From Zhouia spongiae (GTDB taxonomy: Bacteria; Bacteroidota; Bacteroidia; Flavobacteriales; Flavobacteriaceae): a stretch of DNA of 64,000 nucleotides. Numbering within the stretch: position 1 is the stretch's first letter; every line of letters starts with the position of its first letter. The stretch is taken from contig NZ_CP094326.1 of NCBI RefSeq assembly GCF_022760175.1, forward strand, positions 930,001-994,000, given 5' to 3'. Under the pieces are notes generated by a model. The model was not told where the DNA came from. It saw only the letters and a list, made by a program, of their open reading frames with translations, and did not search any database. A program made the position numbers and the translations under genes. Of the stretch, positions 8,849 through 16,638 are shown in pieces.

Positions 8849-9727
8849 TCATTCTTTCTTCCTGTTATTTGCAAGATAAACTCCTGTCAGGATCACCAAC
8901 CCGCCAAGCAACTGAAGCAAGCTAAAGCTTTCGCCGTCCAACAACCCCCATACAATAGCCAACAAGGGCATCGTGTAGGTAACTGAGGATGCAAAGACCG
9001 GGCTTGCTATCTGAATCAACTTATTGAACAAAACTTTGGCAAAGGCCGTTCCGAATAAGGAAAGTACGGTTACATAGAGTACTGAAAGCTGCATCGCTTC
9101 CGAACTCATAACGGTCTCAAAAAAGCCCGTACCCCATAAAATTACCAGGGCAGGCAAAACAATAAAGGCAAAATTGCCGGTTGTGACCGCCAATGCACTT
9201 ATATCGGTTAAGTATTTTTTCAGAATATTTACGTTAAGGGCATATCCCAATGTAGACATAATAATCAGTATGCTATACCAATAATTCTGATCAGGATTGA
9301 ACTCCGCCCCTTTTAAAATCAGAATTAACGTCCCTATAAAGCCGATAAATACGCCATACGCCTGCTTTTTTGTTGTAGTGATACCAAAGAACACGGTTCC
9401 AGCCAATAATGTATTAAGGGGCGTAAGGGAATTTAGCACAGAAGCAACTCCGCTATCGACTTCGGTCTGGGCCAGGGCAAAGAAAAAAGGAGGAAAGAAA
9501 GAGCTCAAAAAGCCCGATATGGCAATCCATTTCCAGTGCCGTTTCTTTATTTCTCCCATTTTTTTAAATCCGACGGAAAATAAAAAGAAAGCGGTAAAGA
9601 CAATCCTTAAGGCTCCGACCTGATATGGAGACAAACCTACCAGGCTCTTCTTGATAAGTATAAAGGAGCTCCCCCAAATAAGTGTCAGCACTGAAAGATA
9701 AAGCCACTTTTTCCCTTGTTCGCTCAT
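8849..9727 (-). CDS. EamA/DMT-family transporter
   Basis: Inner-membrane drug/metabolite exporter of the RhaT/YdcZ-like superfamily. The 292 residues form about ten hydrophobic segments in two EamA repeats, roughly 5-140 and 150-285. The first repeat opens with the family pattern W-G-S-S-F-I-L-I-K-K, and the second ends with LLGGLVILTGVYLANNRKKE, a typical basic cytoplasmic tail. Nothing in the neighbourhood points to a substrate. It is convergent with the M16 gene and divergent from the lipoprotein gene at 9888. Confidence 0.9.
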   Translation of the reverse strand: MSEQGKKWLYLSVLTLIWGSSFILIKKSLVGLSPYQVGALRIVFTAFFLFSVGFKKMGEIKKRHWKWIAISGFLSSFFPPFFFALAQTEVDSGVASVLNSLTPLNTLLAGTVFFGITTTKKQAYGVFIGFIGTLILILKGAEFNPDQNYWYSILIIMSTLGYALNVNILKKYLTDISALAVTTGNFAFIVLPALVILWGTGFFETVMSSEAMQLSVLYVTVLSLFGTAFAKVLFNKLIQIASPVFASSVTYTMPLLAIVWGLLDGESFSLLQLLGGLVILTGVYLANNRKKE

Positions 9728-9788
9728 ACGGTTCGATTAGGGGACAAAATTCGTATTTAATTCACACTTATTATACGGTCTTTATCCT

Positions 9789-9796
9789 TATTTTTG
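9789..9796 (+). promoter_or_regulatory. Candidate -7 element for the 9888 lipoprotein gene
   Basis: TATTTTTG matches TAnnTTTG. It would give a leader of about 85 bases. No -33 element is evident. Confidence 0.4.
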
Positions 9797-9887
9797 TAAT
9801 GATTCAATAAGTTTTAACTATAAGCGTTCTTATGGATACAGAACTGTTTGAAAATCAATTCACTCAAAACAACAAAAACATACAATT

Positions 9888-10307
9888 ATGAAATTATTCA
9901 AGACTGTACTTGGTGCAATGGCTTTAACCCTGATGATTGCTTGTGGCGAAGATAATTCTCAGCAACAAGCATTTGACACCCTTAAAAGCGAAGTCCTTAA
10001 AGTACATGATGAGGTAATGCCTAAAATGGGCAAGATCAACACGCTTATTACCGAATTAAAAGATAAGGTCGATACCACAGAGATGGGAAGATCATATGAA
10101 AAGGCTAAACTGGACCTGGAAGATTCGCATGAGATGATGATGACTTGGATGAAAGATTTCGGAAGTAATTTTTCCGGTACGATTGCTAAAGACAGCCTGT
10201 CCAAAAAAATTCAACTTTTGAAAGAAGAGGATACTAAAGTTAACGAGCTTAAGGAAAAGATAAACCAAAGCATTAAAAATGCCGAAGAACTCTTAGGCAA
10301 ACAGTAA
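9888..10307 (+). CDS. Coiled-coil lipoprotein of unknown function
   Basis: I do not recognise a characterised family. The N-terminus MKLFKTVLGAMALTLMIAC is a lipoprotein signal peptide with lipid-attachment Cys19, followed by acidic residues. The rest of the 139 residues is almost wholly helical and charged, with heptad-like spacing (LKSEVLKVHDEVM, LITELKDKVDT, IQLLKEEDTKVNELKEKI), so a periplasmic coiled coil is likely. Similar short proteins in flavobacteria carry the uninformative label viral A-type inclusion protein. It stands alone, followed immediately by dispersed repeat copy 2, and has no obvious terminator other than hairpins within that repeat. Confidence 0.75.
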   Translation: MKLFKTVLGAMALTLMIACGEDNSQQQAFDTLKSEVLKVHDEVMPKMGKINTLITELKDKVDTTEMGRSYEKAKLDLEDSHEMMMTWMKDFGSNFSGTIAKDSLSKKIQLLKEEDTKVNELKEKINQSIKNAEELLGKQ

Positions 10308-10313
10308 CCTCCT

Positions 10314-10498
10314 TTACTCGATCATCGAGATTTAAATGCTCCGACGCTTGTCCTTGTGAAATGTTCCTAAAGGAATTTCACAGGGCTTGCGTCGAAATGT
10401 TTTGCCATGCGCCAGCTGGCTCCATCGCTAAAAAGGCCTACCAGACCTTTTCTTTACGCTTGGCCCTCTCGTGGGCTTGCCCCGAGGTCGTTTACTCC
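10314..10498 (+). repeat. Dispersed palindromic repeat, copy 2
   Basis: Starts with the palindrome CTCGATCATCGAG (10317-10329), then ATTTAAATGCTCCGACG, the hairpin unit TTGTGAAATGTTCCTAAAGG and AATTTCA, and ends with GGGCTTGCCCCGAGGTCG near 10488. The first 65 or so bases match the reverse complement of the 62.6-kb copy almost exactly. The middle (about 10398-10470) is specific to this copy and holds two further dyads: GCCAGCTGGC at 10411 and a hairpin AAAAGG/CCTTTT near 10431-10451. It fills most of the 300-base gap between the two flanking genes. Confidence 0.8.
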
Positions 10499-10514
10499 GA
10501 AAACCATTAAAGAA

Positions 10515-10579
10515 AAAACAAACTGCCTGTTTAAGCACCTGTACGACATGGAGTTTTCCGACAGGCGCCCAAACAGGCA
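10515..10579 (-). terminator. Candidate terminator after gldD
   Basis: On the minus strand the outer arms TGCCTGTTT (10579-10571) and AAACAGGCA (10532-10524), with an inner CCTGT/ACAGG pair, are followed by GTTTGTTTTTTCTTT. The loop is long, so efficiency is uncertain. Confidence 0.5.
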
Positions 10580-10607
10580 TTCTATATTCAAAAAGGCTTT
10601 CGGTTTA

Positions 10608-11186
10608 TTATTTTACTTCTTTATCAATCCAACGAACGGACTCCATCATTTTCCGGATATCATTTTCCAAATAGGCTGCGGCAGGCAAAATGGAATCGTA
10701 GTTAGGTTTGGTTTTAAAATACAAAGATCCGGTTAAAAAATGCCTTACACTGTCGGTAACATAGAACTGTGATTGGGAAGCTGCATCGCCACTTATCCTG
10801 TAAAACATCCCGTATACGTTTTCATCGTCGTTAATAAAGGGCTGGTCTATGATGCCATCTGCTTTTACCGCATGTTCATAGGTTAATTTTTGAGCATCCA
10901 TAAGAAGGCTGTCTATATTGCCGTCAACTTCTTTATAGGTTAAAAAAACCGTGGCATTCATCGAGCTGTAATTAACATTATAAGCACAGTTCCCTTTTTG
11001 ATCCGCTACAGCTGCTTTATTGATCTCCATACTGAACGGGCAACCGCCAAGCACAGTATTTATATACACTGGTAACGGATAATCCAACCTTAAAGCCGCT
11101 TCCGGCTTTGGCATAGCTTCTTCTTTACACGAAACAACAACGGCCGCCACTAATAAAAAGATGAAAAATACCTTTATTACCTTCAT
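10608..11186 (-). CDS. gldD: Gliding motility lipoprotein GldD
   Basis: Lipoprotein required for gliding motility and linked to type IX secretion in Flavobacterium johnsoniae. The signal peptide MKVIKVFFIFLLVAAVVVSC ends at lipid-attachment Cys20. The mature part shows the GldD pattern: RLDYPLPVY, then GGCPFSMEIN, CAYNVNYSS, and a C-terminal SLYFKTKPNYDSILPAAAY followed by a D-I-R-K-M-M-E-S-V-R-W tail. The length of 192 residues is normal. Its ATG overlaps the gldE stop as TAATG, so the two are translationally coupled. GldD's exact biochemical role is not known. Confidence 0.95.
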   Translation of the reverse strand: MKVIKVFFIFLLVAAVVVSCKEEAMPKPEAALRLDYPLPVYINTVLGGCPFSMEINKAAVADQKGNCAYNVNYSSMNATVFLTYKEVDGNIDSLLMDAQKLTYEHAVKADGIIDQPFINDDENVYGMFYRISGDAASQSQFYVTDSVRHFLTGSLYFKTKPNYDSILPAAAYLENDIRKMMESVRWIDKEVK

Positions 11187-12502
11187 TAATTGATCGTTAG
11201 TTTTATTTGTTTAATTCGTTTTTTATCCAACGCTTCAACAACAAACGTATAATTCTCATAATTTATTTTTTCTCCTTTTTTCGGAAAGCTCCCTGCTATC
11301 TCAAGAATAAACCCTGCTATGGTCTCCGACTCTCCTTTGTTTTCTTCAAACAGGGATTCATCCTCCAACTGAATAACCCTGTAAAAATCTTTTAGTGTCG
11401 TTTTACCTTCAAACACAAAGTTTCTGTCGTCGAGCTTGGAATAAATAAGATCTTCATCGTCAAATTCATCTGAAATATCACCTACGATCTCCTCAATAAT
11501 ATCTTCAAGTGTTATAAGTCCCGAAGTCCCCCCATATTCATCTACCACGATGGCCAAATGACTTTTCATTTCCTGAAATTCCAACAGCAGATCGTCGAGT
11601 TTTTTATTTTCAGGAACGAAATAGGCTTCCCGTTTCAGCAAAACCCAATTAAATGATTTCTTGTCGATATGCGGCAAAACATCTTTTACGTATAAAACCC
11701 CTGTAATGTTATCCATATGTTCACTATATACGGGGATACGCGAATAACCGTTTTTGACAATCTCCTTAAAAACTTCAGAGAATTTCGTGTCTTCGCTAAG
11801 TGCAAAAACGTCTATTCTCGGCGTCATTACCTGTCTGGTTTCCGTATTCCCGAACGTAACGATTCCCTGCAATATTTTCTGTTCTTCCGAAGTGGTATCC
11901 TCTTCCGAGGTTAGCTCTAAAGCCTGGGACAGCTGATCTACCGAAAGGTTAGATTTTTGCCTCCCCCATTTTTCCTGAAAATAATTATTGGCATTTCGCA
12001 TCGGGATACTGACCGGCGACAATATTTTAGCCAGCAAATTAAGAGAAGGAGCTATAAACCTCACGAATTTAAGCTGGTTCTTGGTCACGTATATTTTCGG
12101 CAATATTTCTCCAAACATTAAAATGAGAAAGGCTGCCACAATAACTTCTACGACAAACTTAAGTTCAACGCCACCCAGTGAATAAGACGACAAGGGTCCG
12201 AAAAAATAGTTGGCTGATGCACTGAATAAAAGCACAAAAGCAATATTGACCAGGTTATTAAAGATCAGAATGGTATTGAATAGCTTTTTGGGAGTTTCCA
12301 GGAGCTTCAACACCAACTTGTCTCTCTTGTTCTTACCATTTCCTTCTTCCAGCTCATCTTCATTAACAGTAAAAAAGGCCACTTCTGCACCTGAAATTAA
12401 CGCAGAACATACCAGCAAGATAAATAAGACAATAATTTTGGTGGTTGCAACGGTATCTATAACCGTAAAAATTGCTAAAAAACTCGAGGGCTCAGGATCC
12501 AA
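11186..12502 (-). CDS. gldE: Gliding motility-associated protein GldE (CNNM/CBS/CorC family)
   Basis: Inner-membrane protein with hemolysin/CorC architecture. An N-terminal CNNM (DUF21) region with about four membrane segments covers residues 15-185. A CBS pair follows at about 205-330, opening with VMTPRIDVFALSEDTK and ending with GGTSGLITLEDIIEEIVGDI. A CorC_HlyC domain occupies the last 85 residues. In F. johnsoniae, gldE lies beside gldD and supports its function; this is the basis for the name rather than generic CorC. It is 23 bases downstream of ssb and overlaps gldD by one base. Ion transport, probably divalent cations, is inferred from the family only. Confidence 0.93.
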   Translation of the reverse strand: MDPEPSSFLAIFTVIDTVATTKIIVLFILLVCSALISGAEVAFFTVNEDELEEGNGKNKRDKLVLKLLETPKKLFNTILIFNNLVNIAFVLLFSASANYFFGPLSSYSLGGVELKFVVEVIVAAFLILMFGEILPKIYVTKNQLKFVRFIAPSLNLLAKILSPVSIPMRNANNYFQEKWGRQKSNLSVDQLSQALELTSEEDTTSEEQKILQGIVTFGNTETRQVMTPRIDVFALSEDTKFSEVFKEIVKNGYSRIPVYSEHMDNITGVLYVKDVLPHIDKKSFNWVLLKREAYFVPENKKLDDLLLEFQEMKSHLAIVVDEYGGTSGLITLEDIIEEIVGDISDEFDDEDLIYSKLDDRNFVFEGKTTLKDFYRVIQLEDESLFEENKGESETIAGFILEIAGSFPKKGEKINYENYTFVVEALDKKRIKQIKLTIN

Positions 12503-12525
12503 ATGTATACAGTTTAGTTAAACAA

Positions 12526-12978
12526 TTAAAATGGCAGATCGTCGTCCGGTTCGGGTTCTTGAACCACTTGACCTGCCTGTGGTTTTTGCTCTTGCCTTTG
12601 CGGCTGAACAGAGGAAGACTGCTGCATGCCTCCTTCTTCCTTCTTGGCCGACAGAAACGTAAAATCGGTTACTTGTATCTCTGTGGTGTAACGCGTTTGT
12701 CCGTCTTCACCCTGCCATTGACGGTTCTTTATTCTCCCTTCCACATAAATCTTATCGCCTTTGGTCAGGTATTTTTCGCATATTTCCGCTGCTTTATTTC
12801 TAACCACTATATTATGCCATTCAGTAGAAGTTACCCTTTCTCCGGTTTGCCTGTTCGTATAGGCTTCATTTGTTGCCAACGGAAACCGGCCTATGCAATT
12901 TCCCCCATCGAAATAGGTCATTTTAACTTCATCTCCCAGGTGTCCGATCAACATTACTTTGTTCAGCGTTCCGCTCAT
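12526..12978 (-). CDS. ssb: Single-stranded DNA-binding protein
   Basis: Binds single-stranded DNA during replication, repair and recombination. The frame is open from 13023, but MSGTLNKVMLIGHLGDEVKM at 12978 is the standard SSB start, leaving 45 bases after mutY. The OB fold covers about 1-110, with the TEWHNIVVRNKAAEICEKYL and KGDKIYVEGRIKNRQW signatures. A Gln-rich disordered linker leads to the acidic tip DDDLPF, the partner-docking tail. The size of 150 residues is typical. It sits between mutY and gldE in one operon. Confidence 0.97.
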   Translation of the reverse strand: MSGTLNKVMLIGHLGDEVKMTYFDGGNCIGRFPLATNEAYTNRQTGERVTSTEWHNIVVRNKAAEICEKYLTKGDKIYVEGRIKNRQWQGEDGQTRYTTEIQVTDFTFLSAKKEEGGMQQSSSVQPQRQEQKPQAGQVVQEPEPDDDLPF

Positions 12979-13023
12979 ATCTGTCTTTGTGTTTAACTCA
13001 AAAATATTAAAAAATAACCACAA

Positions 13024-14058
13024 CTAAAAACTATATTCCTCTACAAAATTAGCGATTAAAACCGGCATCGGGTATTCATCTAGTTCCTGACAGGGAATCC
13101 CATTTTCAATCGGAGCATGCAAATGTACAACCCAAAATTTAGTATATAAGTGTTGATGCGACAATTTATGTACTTTCGGCTGCGCATTAAACAATGTCAG
13201 ACTGTAATTTGCGCCTGCTAGCAGCGCTGTAAAATACGGATGTTCTTCCAGCTGCTGTATATCAAGTTCTTGTTTTGATTCGATTAACGGAAACTCATAC
13301 AGGTTCTGCCAGATATCTTTTTGCCGGCGTTGCCGGATCAGCGTTTCGCCTTCTGATCGAAGAACAAGATAATTAAAATACCTGTCTTTTACTTTTGTCT
13401 TTTTTAGTTTTACAGGGAGCTGTTCAATCCTCCCCTTTTGTAAGGCCAGACAACCGTCGTTCAAAGGACATGTACCGCATTTGGGAGATTGTGGCTTACA
13501 TTGTATGGCCCCAAACTCCATGATTCCCTGATTATATTCTGCGGGATTGCCTTTGTCGATCAGCTCAGAAGCCAGTTCTTTAAAATATTTAATCCCTTCA
13601 GTGCTGTTTATAGCGAAGTCGACACCAAAATATCGTGCTAAGACCCTGTATACATTGCCATCTACAACGGGCTCGGGGATATCGAAACAAAATGAGGCAA
13701 TCGCACTTGCTGTGTAATCGCCTACTCCTTTAAGTTTTTTCAGTTCTTTATACGAATCCGGAAAAATGCCATTTAAATTTTCAGCTACGTGTTTTGCAGT
13801 TGCATGCAGGTTTCGCGCCCTGGAATAATACCCTAAACCCTGCCACATTTTCAGCACTTCTTCTTCAGATGCGGCAGCAAGCTGAAACACAGTCGGATAG
13901 TTTTCCGTAAATTTTTTATAGTACGGCAGCCCTTGCTCTACCCTGGTTTGCTGTAACATGATCTCTGACAGCCAAATACGGTACGGATCCTGCGACTCAC
14001 GCCACGGCAACGCCCTTTTATTCGCCTTATACCACTGTCTAATTTTGCTAGAAAACAT
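13024..14058 (-). CDS. mutY: A/G-specific adenine DNA glycosylase MutY
   Basis: Removes adenine mispaired with 8-oxoguanine. The catalytic Glu32 sits in SEIMLQQTRVEQ. A helix-hairpin-helix at about 107-122 reads LKKLKGVGDYTASAIASF. Catalytic Asp133 lies in VVDGNVYRV. The [4Fe-4S] cysteines are Cys187, Cys194, Cys197 and Cys203 with C-x6-C-x2-C-x5-C spacing. The C-terminal half (about 225-344) is the NUDIX-like 8-oxoG-recognition domain. It is the first gene of the operon mutY-ssb-gldE-gldD. Confidence 0.97.
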   Translation of the reverse strand: MFSSKIRQWYKANKRALPWRESQDPYRIWLSEIMLQQTRVEQGLPYYKKFTENYPTVFQLAAASEEEVLKMWQGLGYYSRARNLHATAKHVAENLNGIFPDSYKELKKLKGVGDYTASAIASFCFDIPEPVVDGNVYRVLARYFGVDFAINSTEGIKYFKELASELIDKGNPAEYNQGIMEFGAIQCKPQSPKCGTCPLNDGCLALQKGRIEQLPVKLKKTKVKDRYFNYLVLRSEGETLIRQRRQKDIWQNLYEFPLIESKQELDIQQLEEHPYFTALLAGANYSLTLFNAQPKVHKLSHQHLYTKFWVVHLHAPIENGIPCQELDEYPMPVLIANFVEEYSF

Positions 14059-14079
14059 CCTTATTTTTTATAACGTCGT

Positions 14080-14087
14080 CAAAAATA
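14080..14087 (-). promoter_or_regulatory. Candidate -7 element for mutY-ssb-gldE-gldD
   Basis: Minus-strand TATTTTTG, 22 bases before the mutY ATG. It fits TAnnTTTG; the -33 element is weak. Confidence 0.45.
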
Positions 14088-14145
14088 CTAAGTTATATGG
14101 TTAATTTTAACGCATTTGTGTTTCTGTTATTGGTTAATTAATTCA

Positions 14146-14153
14146 TATATTTG
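14146..14153 (+). promoter_or_regulatory. -7 promoter element for the HU gene
   Basis: TATATTTG followed by C, 43 bases before the HU ATG, in an AT-rich region. The match to TAnnTTTG is perfect; the -33 element is unclear. Confidence 0.6.
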
Positions 14154-14195
14154 CATCCCCAAAAATTATAATAGTCTTAAAAACAGTATAATAAA

Positions 14196-14486
14196 ATGAC
14201 GAAAGCAGATCTAGTAGCCAAAATCTCAGAGAAACTTGGCATAGAAAAGGGAGACGTACAGGCAACTGTAGAAACTTTTATGGAAGAAGTAAAGAACTCC
14301 TTAGAGAACGGAGACAACGTTTACTTGCGTGGTTTCGGTAGTTTTATCATTAAAACAAGAGCCGAAAAAACGGGAAGAAACATCTCTAAGAATACAACCA
14401 TCAAGATTCCTGCGCATAATATTCCTGCTTTTAAACCAGCTAAAGTATTTGTAGAGGGCGTTAAAGCGAACGTAGACGTAAAATAA
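14196..14486 (+). CDS. HU/IHF family DNA-binding protein
   Basis: Nucleoid-associated DNA-bending protein. The 96 residues have the HU fold throughout: start MTKADLVAKISEKLGIEKGD, core LENGDNVYLRGFGSFIIKTR, and the DNA-clamping arm around GRNISKNTTIKIPAHNIPAF, which carries the conserved Pro that intercalates into DNA. Flavobacterial annotation often calls this an integration host factor beta-like subunit; HU is the safer name. It precedes the tiny COX24-domain gene by 26 bases, so the two probably share a transcript from the promoter at 14146. Confidence 0.95.
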   Translation: MTKADLVAKISEKLGIEKGDVQATVETFMEEVKNSLENGDNVYLRGFGSFIIKTRAEKTGRNISKNTTIKIPAHNIPAFKPAKVFVEGVKANVDVK

Positions 14487-14512
14487 TTTATTAACTATAA
14501 AATTTATACCCT

Positions 14513-14605
14513 ATGCCAAGCGGTAAAAAAAGAAAAAGACATAAGGTGGCGACGCACAAGCGTAAGAAAAGAGCAAGAGCTAACCGCCATAAAAAGAAAA
14601 AGTAG
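14513..14605 (+). CDS. 30-residue AURKAIP1/COX24-domain (mS38-like) basic protein
   Basis: A very small gene that length cut-offs miss. ATG at 14513 opens MPSGKKRKRHKVATHKRKKR and ends ANRHKKKK before TAG. Seventeen of 30 residues are Lys or Arg. The K-R-K-R-H-K-x-x-x-H-K-R-K-K-R pattern is that of the COX24_C/AURKAIP1 family (DUF1713), whose mitochondrial member is the small-subunit ribosomal protein mS38. NCBI-style annotation uses the same name for such short proteins in Bacteroidetes. Ribosome association is therefore likely, but I infer it from the family. It sits between the HU and RNase G genes. Its last codons form one arm of the terminator at 14591. Confidence 0.88.
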   Translation: MPSGKKRKRHKVATHKRKKRARANRHKKKK

Positions 14606-14628
14606 TTCTTAAACTACTTTTTCTTTTT
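14591..14628 (+). terminator. Terminator overlapping the end of the COX24-domain gene
   Basis: A 17-base stem: AAAAAGAAAAAGTAGTT (14591-14607) pairs with AACTACTTTTTCTTTTT (14612-14628) across a four-base loop. The 5' arm is made of the last poly-lysine codons and the TAG stop; the 3' arm is the U-tract. Confidence 0.85.
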
Positions 14629-14779
14629 AACACATTTTGTTGTTCATTGAAATAGAAGTTTCGTAATATCATTATGAAATTTCGCCGGGTTTTCCTGTTT
14701 TTAAAACAGGAACCTGTGTAAAATATTTTTTGTTTAATCCATCTGTCCGTATTTACGGATCGATACAAACCAATTCAGA

Positions 14780-16327
14780 GTGAATAAGGAATTAATTGTC
14801 CGATCTGGTTCCTCTGACGTTGATTTTGCCTTATTAAAGGATGGAAAACTGATAGAATTACACAAAGAGGTAAGTAGTTCAGACTTTGCCGTAGGCGATA
14901 TTATGCTGGCAAAGGTAAGAAAACCGGTTCCGGGACTTAACGCTGCATTTGTAAATGTAGGTTATGAAAAAGATGCTTTTTTGCATTATCACGATCTCGG
15001 CCCGCAATTATCCTCATTGTTAAAATTCATCAAACGTGTAAGCACAGGTAAAGTAAAAGATTTCTCTTTAAAAGATTTCCCATTTGAAGAAGACATAGAC
15101 AAAGACGGTGTTATTAACGATGTTATTAAGGCCAACCAGTCTATATTAGTTCAAATTGTAAAAGAGCCTATCTCTACCAAAGGACCCAGAATTAGTTCAG
15201 AGCTTTCAATAGCCGGACGATATCTGGTTCTGGTACCTTTTTCGAATCGAATTTCTGTTTCTCAGAAAATTGAAGACAAAGATGAAAAAGATAGACTTAA
15301 AAGGCTCGTACAAAGCATTAAACCTAAAGGGTTTGGAGTTATTGTCCGTACGGTAGCCGAAGGCAAAAAAGTCGCTGAACTGGACAAAGATTTGCAAAAC
15401 TTGATCAATCGTTGGCAAGTTATGTGCAAAAAAATTTACAAAGCGCCTCAACCGTCTAAAGTTTTAAGCGAAATGAATCGTGCCGCCTCCATATTGAGAG
15501 ACGTTTTTAACGATACATTTACAGGAATTCACGTAGACGACGAAACGCTTTATTATCAAATCAAGGATTATTTGAGCGAAATCGCTCCTAAAAAAGAATC
15601 CATCGTAAAAATGTACAACTCTTCTGTTCCGGTTTTTGAAAAATTCGGAATTGAGCGTCAAATCAAAACTTCGTTTGGTCGTACTGTATCTATGAGTAAA
15701 GGTGCTTATCTGGTTATTGAACATACCGAAGCCCTTCATGTAATAGATGTTAACAGCGGTAACAGATCCAATAAAGCTAAATCGCAAGAAGAAACGGCCC
15801 TTGAGGTAAACCTCATAGCCGCTACTGAAATTGCGAGGCAGTTAAGACTTCGGGATATGGGAGGTATCATCGTAGTCGATTTTATTGATATGTCTGATGC
15901 CGAAAACCGAAGAACGTTATACAACCATTTAAGAGACGAAATGGGCGACGACAGAGCCAAGCACAAAATCCTTCCCCCCAGTAAGTTTGGCCTGATACAG
16001 ATTACGCGACAAAGAGTAAGACCGGAGTTAACTATTAAAACAAGAGAAGAGGACCCTAACACCAATGGTGAAGTAGAGGCTCCTATTGTCCTGGTTGATA
16101 AAATGACTTTCGATCTTGAAAGAATTATTAAAAATGATAAAGCTAAAAACGGTATTATATTAAACACACACCCGTTTATAGCCGCTTATCTGACAAAAGG
16201 ATTTCCATCCATCCGTTCTAAATGGTTTTTAGAACACAAAAAATGGGTAAAAATTTTACCAAGAGATGCTTACACGTATTTAGAGTACCGTTTTAAAGAT
16301 AAAAACGGAAAAACATTAAAACAATAA
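14780..16327 (+). CDS. rng: Ribonuclease G/E family endoribonuclease
   Basis: Single-strand-specific endoribonuclease for rRNA maturation and mRNA decay. Translation probably begins at GTG 14780 (reads N-K-E-L-I-V-R after the start). An S1 RNA-binding domain is at about 35-125, including LAKVRKPVPGLNAAFVNVGY. The catalytic region has Asp323 in VIDVNSGN and a second acidic patch VVDFIDM with Asp367 and Asp370, equivalent to the two metal-binding aspartates of RNase E. At 515 residues it is RNase G size and has no degradosome scaffold tail. A 150-base AT-rich spacer separates it from the COX24 terminator; I see no clear promoter there. Confidence 0.94.
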   Translation: MNKELIVRSGSSDVDFALLKDGKLIELHKEVSSSDFAVGDIMLAKVRKPVPGLNAAFVNVGYEKDAFLHYHDLGPQLSSLLKFIKRVSTGKVKDFSLKDFPFEEDIDKDGVINDVIKANQSILVQIVKEPISTKGPRISSELSIAGRYLVLVPFSNRISVSQKIEDKDEKDRLKRLVQSIKPKGFGVIVRTVAEGKKVAELDKDLQNLINRWQVMCKKIYKAPQPSKVLSEMNRAASILRDVFNDTFTGIHVDDETLYYQIKDYLSEIAPKKESIVKMYNSSVPVFEKFGIERQIKTSFGRTVSMSKGAYLVIEHTEALHVIDVNSGNRSNKAKSQEETALEVNLIAATEIARQLRLRDMGGIIVVDFIDMSDAENRRTLYNHLRDEMGDDRAKHKILPPSKFGLIQITRQRVRPELTIKTREEDPNTNGEVEAPIVLVDKMTFDLERIIKNDKAKNGIILNTHPFIAAYLTKGFPSIRSKWFLEHKKWVKILPRDAYTYLEYRFKDKNGKTLKQ

Positions 16328-16332
16328 TTTAA

Positions 16333-16376
16333 AAAACCACGTCATCCCGATAGCTATCGGGAGCGTGGTTTTTTTA
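16333..16376 (+). terminator. Terminator after rng
   Basis: Outer stem AAAACCACG/CGTGGTTTT encloses a perfect 16-base palindrome CCCGATAGCTATCGGG (16346-16361) and is followed by TTTTATTTT. Confidence 0.88.
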
Positions 16377-16394
16377 TTTTCTGAAAAAATCATT

Positions 16395-16638
16395 TTAAGT
16401 AGTTTTCTTTGTGATCCGCCTGCTGACTACAGGAGCTTTATACGCTTCCATTTTACTTAGCTGGATATCGATATCTTTGTCGAACAGAACCATATCCCTG
16501 TTCTCTTATTTTAACAGTCCGTTATCGTATCTGCCATTAACATTTAACACTCCTACAGGCTTTCTGTGCATCCCTGGCCGGGCCCGGACAAGCATTTCAA
16601 ACAGTTCGTCCATAACACCAAAACTACCTGGATCGTTT
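16395..16638 (-). pseudogene. Remnant of a LOG-family (TIGR00730) gene
   Basis: The minus strand encodes, in one frame, DPGSFGVMDELFEMLVRARP, then GMHRKPVGVLNVNGRYDNGL, a TAA stop, then FDKDIDIQLSKMEAYKAPVV before a final stop. This is the second half of a LOG-type lysine-decarboxylase-like protein (normally P-G-G-F-G-T-x-D-E-L, then the N-V-x-G-x-Y segment, then a K-A-P tail before S-K-W). About 15-20 residues between the two parts are deleted, one stop is internal, and the N-terminal half is absent. Its first bases overlap the 3' end of the TlpA-like gene. Confidence 0.8.

Noticed and set aside
12472-12996. 174-codon plus-strand frame over ssb
   Set aside because: The minus strand encodes an unmistakable SSB; the plus frame has no recognisable domain.
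15736-16167. 143-codon minus-strand frame within rng
   Set aside because: It overlaps the catalytic region of RNase G and shows only Ser/Leu-rich shadow sequence.
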